Assembly: GCA_028821815.1 (NCBI GenBank)
Contig: JAPKEY010000113.1
Span: forward strand, 1 to 5,177
Reading direction: 5' to 3'
DNA length: 5,177 bases
From: Candidatus Poseidoniales archaeon
GTDB lineage: Archaea > Thermoplasmatota > Poseidoniia > Poseidoniales > Thalassarchaeaceae
Every line of letters begins with the position of its first letter. The first letter of the stretch is position 1. The position numbers and the translations under genes are program-made. Below the pieces are notes generated by a model that worked only from the letters and a program-made list of their open reading frames with translations, did no database searches and was not told the origin of the DNA. Shown in pieces: positions 1-5,177 of the stretch.

Positions 1-1459
1 TATCCGGCATTGTCAATGGCCATTCGACGCTCTCCTTGAGGCGTTCCTTGATCTCTTCAAGGCCACCAACATCATCCCATGAGACTTCAGGGATCTCGAC
101 ATATATTTCGCGCAATGCGCTCGGTTCGATATCTTTAATTGCAATCCGGAAGTCATTCATTCGGACTTCCATCTTTTCCAAAACTTCAGGTGGAATATCA
201 TCTTGATCCAAATCGATTTCAGGTAGATAACGCCGAAGAGCCTTCATCGCCGCTTCACGGGTTAGGCTCATGATATCTGCACCCACGAACCCGTATGAAT
301 TTTCCAAAATCCAGTCCATGTCAAAATCATCCGCAATTGGCATGCCTCTTGTGTGAATATTCACAATTTCACGACGTCCGTTCTTGTCGGGAACACCTAT
401 CTCCAATTCACGGTCGAACCGACCCGGCCTTCGAAGGGCTTGATCGATGGCATCGGGTCGGTTTGTAGCCCCGATGACAACCACATTGTCACGGCCCTGC
501 ATTCCATCCATCAGAGTCAGTAATTGTGCAACGACTCGGCGTTCAACTTCTCCAGATACATCCTCACGTTTTGGAGCGATTGAATCCAATTCATCGATAA
601 AGATGATTGCTGGGGCATTCGAAGCAGCATCATCGAAAATCTCACGCAATTGTTTCTCTGACTCACCATAATATTTTGAAATTATTTCAGGTCCATTGAT
701 GCTTGTAAAATGTGCATTTGTTTCATTGGCTACTGCTTTTGCAATCATTGTTTTTCCAGTCCCAGGCGCGCCATGTAGTAGCACACCCTTTGGAGGGTCG
801 ATACCGAGTCGGCGGAAGAGAATTGGATGTTTGAGCGGCAGTTCAATCATTTCACGAACTGTCTGTAACTGATCTCCAAGGCCACCAATATCTTCGTACA
901 TGATGGAAGAAACCTCTCCAGACTCCTCATCCTCAACCAGTTCTTCTTTGATGACAATTTCTGTATCAGGGAGAACTCTAACGATACCTTTCGGCTTGGT
1001 GGACACGATTGCGAATGGCAATGCTTCAGCGAAAAGTGTCATGCCTGGTATGAAAATACGGTCACCAGCGACCACAGGTCGCTTGTTGAGTCCTCGACGA
1101 GCAAACCCTTCGATTCCAGAACCAAACTTGACTTTCTGCTGTTTCGCCATCACGGGACTGAGGATAAGTCGCTCACACTCACTCGTTTCGACCTTCTTGA
1201 TAGTCACGCGGTCACCTAGACTTACACCTGCATTCTTGCGGATGATACCATCGATTCGGATGACGCCAAGGTTGGCATCCTCTGGACGGCATCTCCAAAC
1301 AATTGCGGCAGTATTTCGCTCACCGCTAATTTCAATGACATCACCAGGTTTGAGACCAAGATCATTATCGAAAGGCACGCGAGCTCGTCCATGGCCAACG
1401 TCACTTGGTATCGCTTTTGCTACGCGTAGAGATAGTGTTTTTTCTTCATCGTCAGCCAT
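1..1459 (-). CDS. cdc48: Cdc48/VAT-type AAA+ ATPase (3' end beyond left edge)
   Basis: Archaeal homologue of Cdc48/p97/VAT, a cytoplasmic hexameric unfoldase that uses ATP to extract and unfold proteins, often feeding the proteasome. The visible 486 residues begin [20 protein letters not shown], the start of the double-psi-barrel N-domain (about 1-180). An acidic linker leads to D1, which opens at M187-YEDIGGL. D1 is complete in its key motifs: Walker A G230-APGTGKT (K236), pore loop K262-Y263-Y264-GES, Walker B with D289-E290, sensor-1 N333 in GATNR, and the arginine pair R347/R350 in GRFDRE. D2 begins near W461 (VSWDDVGGL) and is cut at the edge before its Walker A. Family members usually have about 730-800 residues, so roughly a third is missing. 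The ATG at 1457-1459 is the only possible start: an in-frame stop lies at 1469-1471 and a strong Shine-Dalgarno sits between. No frameshift was seen in the parts I translated codon by codon. The identification is near certain; the archaeal assignment rests on overall resemblance. Confidence 0.97.
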   Translation of the reverse strand, partial: MADDEEKTLSLRVAKAIPSDVGHGRARVPFDNDLGLKPGDVIEISGERNTAAIVWRCRPEDANLGVIRIDGIIRKNAGVSLGDRVTIKKVETSECERLILSPVMAKQQKVKFGSGIEGFARRGLNKRPVVAGDRIFIPGMTLFAEALPFAIVSTKPKGIVRVLPDTEIVIKEELVEDEESGEVSSIMYEDIGGLGDQLQTVREMIELPLKHPILFRRLGIDPPKGVLLHGAPGTGKTMIAKAVANETNAHFTSINGPEIISKYYGESEKQLREIFDDAASNAPAIIFIDELDSIAPKREDVSGEVERRVVAQLLTLMDGMQGRDNVVVIGATNRPDAIDQALRRPGRFDRELEIGVPDKNGRREIVNIHTRGMPIADDFDMDWILENSYGFVGADIMSLTREAAMKALRRYLPEIDLDQDDIPPEVLEKMEVRMNDFRIAIKDIEPSALREIYVEIPEVSWDDVGGLEEIKERLKESVEWPLTMPD

Positions 1460-1463
1460 AGTG

Positions 1464-1470
1464 TCACCTC
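1464..1470 (-). promoter_or_regulatory. Shine-Dalgarno site of cdc48
   Basis: Read on the minus strand this is GAGGTGA, a seven-base match to the anti-Shine-Dalgarno end of 16S rRNA. It lies four bases before the ATG at 1459. Together with the in-frame stop that overlaps its upstream end, it fixes the cdc48 start. The ALDH gene on the other side has no comparable site, so the two divergent genes appear to initiate translation differently. Confidence 0.8.
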
Positions 1471-1498
1471 AACAGCAATACTAGCAGAAAACCTAGAC

Positions 1499-1519
1499 CT
1501 CTTTTAATGATGCTAATTT
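1499..1519. promoter_or_regulatory. AT-rich patch, possible shared TATA region of divergent genes
   Basis: The core, TTTTAAT at 1502-1508, is the clearest AT-rich run in the 144-bp divergent intergenic region; it reads ATTAAAA on the minus strand. In archaea the TATA box lies about 25-30 bases before the transcript start. For cdc48 that would give a leader of about 20 nt, which would just contain its Shine-Dalgarno. For the ALDH gene it would give a leader of roughly 70 nt. No clear purine-rich BRE is visible on either side, so this is a placement by position and base composition only. Confidence 0.28.
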
Positions 1520-1558
1520 CCATCTCCCAATCATCCAGTCTGTTCAGTTAGATTCAAC

Positions 1559-1570
1559 CGCCGAGAGGCG
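1559..1570 (+). other. Small GC hairpin with GAGA loop in presumed ALDH leader
   Basis: CGCC (1559-1562) and GGCG (1567-1570) can pair around the loop GAGA, which fits the stable GNRA tetraloop class. The structure ends 33 bases before the ALDH start codon. The stem is only four base pairs and does not extend, so it may be chance. If the transcript starts near the AT-rich patch, the hairpin would lie in its 5' leader. The rest of the 1460-1603 gap holds no further gene or RNA that I can recognise. Confidence 0.2.
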
Positions 1571-1603
1571 AGCCTTCATGATGGGGATTGTGTTCGACGG
1601 GAT

Positions 1604-3232
1604 ATGGCGCAAGTACTCTCAACGGGTCTAGAATTCCTTGACCACAGCAACCCAAACGGCAACCCATGTGTGAAGGGATACAATATCATTGATGGTGAAC
1701 TCAAACAAGCGAGCGGTGGTTCGACATTCAAATCAATCAATCCGGCATGGTTGGATGATTGTCTCGGCGAATTCCCACTTTCCGGTGAAGAAGATGTACA
1801 CGAAGCACTTCGAGCAGCCCGCAAAGCCTTCGCTGGTTGGTCGACCACACCCGCGCCCACGCGCGGGCAAATCATTGGCAACATGGGTCGTCTATTGATG
1901 GAGCACAAGGATGCAATCGTTGCAATCGAAACTCGAGAAATTGGCAAGACACTGAAAGAATCTGCAGGTTCGGTGCAGGAAGCGATTGACACCTGTCTAT
2001 TCTTCCAATCCGAAGGACGGCGGCTCTACGGTCAAACGGTAAATAGCGAATTACCAGACAAGGAATTGTTCACCTATCGACGCCCTCTTGGAGTCTGTGG
2101 TATCATCAATGCGTGTAACTTCCCTGCAGCCGTTCCTTTCTGGAAGATGATTCCTGCCATCATGTGTGGCAACACCTGTGTATGGAAATCACCTCAGGAC
2201 GCACCACTTCTCTCATTCGCACTCGCGCGTATTATGCACGAATCTGGTTTACCCAATGGTGTCATTAATCTCGTACACGGAAAAGGCAGTGGTGCAGGAC
2301 AGCATCTAGTCGATGCCGTTGACAAGGGCATGGTGGACAAGATCTCGTTCACTGGTAGCACAGCTGTCGGCAAAATGATTGGCGAAGTATGTGGCCGTAA
2401 TTTGGTCTCTGCCAGCCTAGAACTCGGTGGAAAGAACCCCCTGGTCATCATGCCGAGTGCCAACATGGATAACGCTGTAGAAGGCGCCTACTGGGCCGGA
2501 TTTGGGACCGCAGGACAACGTTGCACTAGCCTTGGAAACCTGATTATTCACCGAGACATCTATGACGAATTCATGTCCAAACTCATGGCCAAGGTCGAGA
2601 GTACGACCATTGGTGATTCATTGCGAAATGAAGGCGTTCTGTACGGACCAATGTTGTCTGAAAAATATGCGGTTGATTTCCTCAAAGATTTGGGGATGTG
2701 TGAAACCAGTGGTGCAACCAAACTCTACGGAAAAGGGCGAATCACCAACGACAACAAGCCTGCTGGCTTCCTTGGTGATGCTTCGGAAGGAGTCTACATG
2801 TGGCCGCACGTTTATGCAAATGTCACTGAAGATATGGAATGCTTCCACGAGGAAATTTTTGGTCCTGCCATCACCGTTGTGAAAGCCAATGATTTCGATC
2901 ATGCACTATATCTTGCAAATGCGAGTCCATATGGACTATCGAGTGCTATCTACACCAATGATCGCCTAGAAGCGTACCGGTTCAAAACCGGTATCAAGGC
3001 TGGAATGACGGGAATCAACAACTCGACGACGGGTGCGGAAGCTCACTTGCCATTCGGTGGCGTCAAAGGCTCAGGAAACGGAACTCGAGAATCTGGTATT
3101 TGGGTTATCGAAGCCTATTCCTATTGGCATGCAGTTAACGATGAACTCAGTGGTAAACTTCAGTTGGCACAAATGGATGTCGAAGAAATCGAAATCGAGG
3201 AAGCCGAAGTAGATTGGACATCTCTTGCTTGA
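1604..3232 (+). CDS. NAD(P)-dependent aldehyde dehydrogenase, probably semialdehyde-type
   Basis: A complete 542-residue member of the ALDH superfamily, oxidising an aldehyde to a carboxylic acid with NAD(P)+ in the cytoplasm. Residues of the known mechanism are visible: oxyanion Asn N172 (NACNFPAA), cofactor-binding K195 (VWKSPQDAP), Rossmann motif FTGSTAVG (249-256), general base E273 in ELGGKNP, nucleophile C307 in GTAGQRC, and E417 in EEIFGP. The segment TGAEAHLPFGG (476-486) followed by GNGTRESG resembles ALDH7-like and related semialdehyde dehydrogenases. Arg306 next to the nucleophile also occurs in enzymes acting on acid semialdehydes. Substrate is inferred only at class level; aminoadipate semialdehyde is one candidate. 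The protein exceeds the usual 480-510 residues through about 40 extra N-terminal residues and an acidic tail (525-537). The ATG at 1604 is the first in frame after the stop at 1514-1516, and no in-frame GTG or TTG precedes it. No good Shine-Dalgarno is seen. It is divergent from cdc48 and convergent with the hydrolase, so probably transcribed alone. Confidence 0.95.
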   Translation: MAQVLSTGLEFLDHSNPNGNPCVKGYNIIDGELKQASGGSTFKSINPAWLDDCLGEFPLSGEEDVHEALRAARKAFAGWSTTPAPTRGQIIGNMGRLLMEHKDAIVAIETREIGKTLKESAGSVQEAIDTCLFFQSEGRRLYGQTVNSELPDKELFTYRRPLGVCGIINACNFPAAVPFWKMIPAIMCGNTCVWKSPQDAPLLSFALARIMHESGLPNGVINLVHGKGSGAGQHLVDAVDKGMVDKISFTGSTAVGKMIGEVCGRNLVSASLELGGKNPLVIMPSANMDNAVEGAYWAGFGTAGQRCTSLGNLIIHRDIYDEFMSKLMAKVESTTIGDSLRNEGVLYGPMLSEKYAVDFLKDLGMCETSGATKLYGKGRITNDNKPAGFLGDASEGVYMWPHVYANVTEDMECFHEEIFGPAITVVKANDFDHALYLANASPYGLSSAIYTNDRLEAYRFKTGIKAGMTGINNSTTGAEAHLPFGGVKGSGNGTRESGIWVIEAYSYWHAVNDELSGKLQLAQMDVEEIEIEEAEVDWTSLA

Positions 3233-3256
3233 GGAATTGGCATAGAAGTTAGATGC
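3233..3256. other. 24-bp convergent gene junction
   Basis: This short gap separates the stop codons of the ALDH (plus strand) and the hydrolase (minus strand). AATTGG (3235-3240) can pair with CCAATT (3263-3268, inside the hydrolase end), a six-base-pair stem with a 22-base loop. TTGAG (3229-3233) can also pair with CTCAA (3256-3260), but the two pairings interleave and so could not form as simple nested stems. There is no run of T on either strand like those at archaeal terminators, so I do not call a terminator. Transcripts from both sides probably overlap somewhat. Confidence 0.4.
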
Positions 3257-5177
3257 TCAATCCCAATTGGTTTGATCTGTATCAAAGTCGAAGGTACAAC
3301 TACCACCACAGGTATCGTTGATTACACCTGTAAGTAGGAAGGCTTCAACCATTGAATTAACTTGGATGATGGGTGCAATTTCATTGTGTGCCTTGCCAGC
3401 ATCACCTATCGGTGGTGCAGCGTTTGTGTCAGGCATCGATTCGTAGTTTCCATCCCAATAGACGATAGCAGAACCAGTGATTGGACCATCGGCAACATCG
3501 ATTCCGTAGGGTGACATCATCGACCCATTGAGCATCGGAATACCAGCGGTTCTTGCAGCTCTGTCTGAAGAGAGTCCTGGGACCTGTGCATCATTGACAG
3601 ATATGGTTGAGAGGATATTGAATGGCTGGATTTCATCACCATAACCATTCTCTGCGAACCGCAACCAAGTTTCTGCATCAGAAGCATCCCACATCTGCTG
3701 ACAGACTGCGATGAGCAATGCCCGATCATTGCGCTCCGGATAGGCCTGTGGAAGGATGAACCCATCTGAGAATGTCACATAGTTGGTGCTTCGCTCAATG
3801 AACGTCGAGAAACCAGAACCACCTACCCATAGAGCAGCGCGATCAATATCTGGAGAGAATCCCGTAATGCTGGCACCATAGATTCCACCCAATGAATAAC
3901 CCATGTAATGAACATCTGAACTGTCAACCAAGTTGATTCCATTGTACTGCAGTTCTGCTATGTCGCTACAAACGCCTTTGAAAGTACGTGCGAGAGCCAT
4001 TTGATTGACGAGCATTTGCTGGAGACGATCCGATTGGTGCTCGAAATATTCTGGATTGGCTAAACCCATGAAAATGGTGTCCATGTCGGTTCCCGACCAG
4101 CCGTAGATATCTGTGGCCACCATTGCGACTCCGTATTCCTCCATCCATCCGATGGCCCAAGTTGAGATTGCGCCACGACCGTTGCCGAGGAAACCGTGTC
4201 CGAATACGACTAGGGGCCCACTCTCATTGTTGTCTGCCAATACCTGAGGGATTACCAGTGTGAATGGGACCTCGGCATTTTCTACGAATAGAGGCGTGCC
4301 ATTGACATCTGTACTGATTTTGCTGGGTGGATTTTGCCATTCCAAATATTGTGGAACAGTGTAAGTTCCCGTGATTCGACGGAAATCTCGGTCGGAATCA
4401 TCCATCCAATCGGTTTCGACACTTTCCACAGTACATCCAATCCCATCATCACCGAGCCGCTCTAAGGCGTCCGCACGCATGGAAAGTGTAGGGCCTACGA
4501 TTGAATTCAATGATGCAGTGTGGAATTGCCAAGCGTCATTGAGGTTTTCGATATCATGTCCAGAGGCATTTAGAGCCACAATCAGCGCAGCCATCGATTC
4601 TTGTCGTGCTTCGACATCAGGTGCATTGGTTTGAGAACCATCAACAATTGCTTGGAAGGCGGTTGAGGGTGTCACATCTAATCCAGATATACCAATTCCA
4701 TAGGCTGTATTGGGCTCCAAAGATCGCAGGGTTCGAATGAAGACGATGGTGGCTGATTCGTCATCTGCTCTCGCATCAATCTCCACCCAATGAGCTACCT
4801 TCTCACCCGTATCCAAATTGAGAAGAGTTGTCGCGTGCCCAGATTCCATAGAAAGCCCAATCGAATATTGATTGGCGACATCGATGAGATTCGGTAAAGT
4901 GCTGAACGCCGTCATAATTTGGGTCGAGGGGCTCATGCCATCCGAGAGATTGAGAGATTCAATCTGAACACTTTCGCCTTGATTGGAAAGCGAACCAGAG
5001 ACAGGAAGGGTATTCTCAGCGTAGTTGACTCGCAATCCCGTTACAGTTGAATTATCTCCGACCAAAAATGCATCCGATGGGAATGGTAACATGCAATGTA
5101 TAGGGTTCAGATTGTCACATCCATCAGTTTGTTCAACCGCTACGATTGTGGGTAAAGGAACTTCGATATTATCACCA
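3257..5177 (-). CDS. Secreted-type alpha/beta hydrolase (lipase/esterase-like), 5' end beyond right edge
   Basis: A large alpha/beta hydrolase, probably exported, likely cleaving esters or lipids; the substrate is not known. The frame has no stop up to the right edge, giving 639 visible codons. The 28 before the methionine at 5090-5092 fit the protein: CDNLNPIHC runs straight into MLPFPSDAFLV, a motif I associate with the N-terminal part of exported bacterial hydrolases. Numbering from that methionine, residues 1-150 look like a beta-rich, Ig-like region (DGMSPST; LEPNTAYGIGISGL) similar to the N-terminal region of VolA-like lipases. The hydrolase domain spans about 240-590, with GHG (298-300) near the oxyanion hole, nucleophile elbow GYSLGG (S400), probable acid D501 (NDAQVPG) and probable His H569 (KAHNE). 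Cysteines C220, C375, C464, C595 and C599 could form disulfides, fitting an extracellular protein. No membrane segment is seen. A signal peptide or lipobox would lie outside the window. Family is confident; the exact subfamily is not. Confidence 0.88.
   Translation of the reverse strand, partial: GDNIEVPLPTIVAVEQTDGCDNLNPIHCMLPFPSDAFLVGDNSTVTGLRVNYAENTLPVSGSLSNQGESVQIESLNLSDGMSPSTQIMTAFSTLPNLIDVANQYSIGLSMESGHATTLLNLDTGEKVAHWVEIDARADDESATIVFIRTLRSLEPNTAYGIGISGLDVTPSTAFQAIVDGSQTNAPDVEARQESMAALIVALNASGHDIENLNDAWQFHTASLNSIVGPTLSMRADALERLGDDGIGCTVESVETDWMDDSDRDFRRITGTYTVPQYLEWQNPPSKISTDVNGTPLFVENAEVPFTLVIPQVLADNNESGPLVVFGHGFLGNGRGAISTWAIGWMEEYGVAMVATDIYGWSGTDMDTIFMGLANPEYFEHQSDRLQQMLVNQMALARTFKGVCSDIAELQYNGINLVDSSDVHYMGYSLGGIYGASITGFSPDIDRAALWVGGSGFSTFIERSTNYVTFSDGFILPQAYPERNDRALLIAVCQQMWDASDAETWLRFAENGYGDEIQPFNILSTISVNDAQVPGLSSDRAARTAGIPMLNGSMMSPYGIDVADGPITGSAIVYWDGNYESMPDTNAAPPIGDAGKAHNEIAPIIQVNSMVEAFLLTGVINDTCGGSCTFDFDTDQTNWD

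Noticed and set aside
447..671. 74-codon plus-strand open frame
   Set aside because: It is entirely antisense to the conserved D1 Walker B and sensor region of cdc48. Its composition is low-complexity and it resembles no known protein.
900..1484. 194-codon plus-strand open frame opposite cdc48
   Set aside because: It lies antisense to the N-domain and D1 start of a near-certain Cdc48 gene. Its product is Ser/Arg/Pro-rich with no recognisable domain, typical of a shadow frame.
1576..1992. 138-codon minus-strand frame opposite the ALDH start
   Set aside because: It overlaps the ALDH coding sequence, has Ser/Pro/Arg-rich composition and no recognisable motif. The ALDH frame is supported by family motifs.
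2194..2902. Further frames on both strands within the ALDH region (2194-2466, 2562-2882, 2618-2902)
   Set aside because: All lie inside the conserved ALDH catalytic core in other frames. None shows a domain, a ribosome site or a frameshift relation to the ALDH.
3229..3268. Bidirectional terminator at the ALDH/hydrolase junction
   Set aside because: The two possible stems are short, interleave rather than nest, and lack a following T run on either strand. Chance pairing is as likely.
3517..4634. Small frames within the hydrolase (3517-3765, 3966-4160, 4371-4634)
   Set aside because: They are shadows of the hydrolase, whose frame carries the GYSLGG elbow and the triad without interruption.
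1..5177. A new multi-gene system, mobile element, CRISPR array or RNA gene
   Set aside because: The three genes face away from or towards each other, belong to known superfamilies and share no visible pathway. No direct repeats, terminal inverted repeats, transposase, integrase or tRNA-like fold was seen.

Overview
The window most likely comes from an archaeon. The main evidence is the left-edge gene: a Cdc48/VAT-type AAA+ ATPase with an archaeal N-domain and a KYY pore loop in D1, preceded by a strong GAGGTGA Shine-Dalgarno. Moderate GC, compact spacing and a large secreted hydrolase beside housekeeping genes would fit a planktonic marine euryarchaeon such as Poseidoniales (Marine Group II). 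That lineage assignment is inference from protein style and was not tested.

Layout: (1) bases 1-1459, minus strand, carry the first 486 codons of cdc48. The gene runs off the left edge just after its second AAA+ domain begins. (2) Bases 1460-1603 are a 144-bp divergent intergenic region with the cdc48 ribosome binding site, one AT-rich patch that could serve promoters in both directions, and a small GC hairpin in the presumed leader of the next gene. (3) Bases 1604-3232, plus strand, encode a complete 542-aa NAD(P)-dependent aldehyde dehydrogenase with all catalytic residues, an N-terminal extension and an acidic C-terminal tail. (4) Bases 3257-5177, minus strand, encode a large secreted-type alpha/beta hydrolase with a Ser-Asp-His triad. 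It converges on the dehydrogenase across only 24 bp. Its reading frame stays open through the right edge, so the methionine codon at 5090-5092 is internal and the true N-terminus lies outside the window.

The three genes do not form an operon: the first pair is divergent and the second pair convergent. Nothing in the sequence ties them to one pathway. They read as intracellular protein quality control (Cdc48), metabolism of an aldehyde or semialdehyde (ALDH) and extracellular ester or lipid breakdown (hydrolase). I saw no RNA gene, mobile element, CRISPR array or attachment site, and no convincing new multi-gene system. The points most worth checking are the undefined substrate and unusual ends of the ALDH, and the origin and missing N-terminus of the hydrolase.
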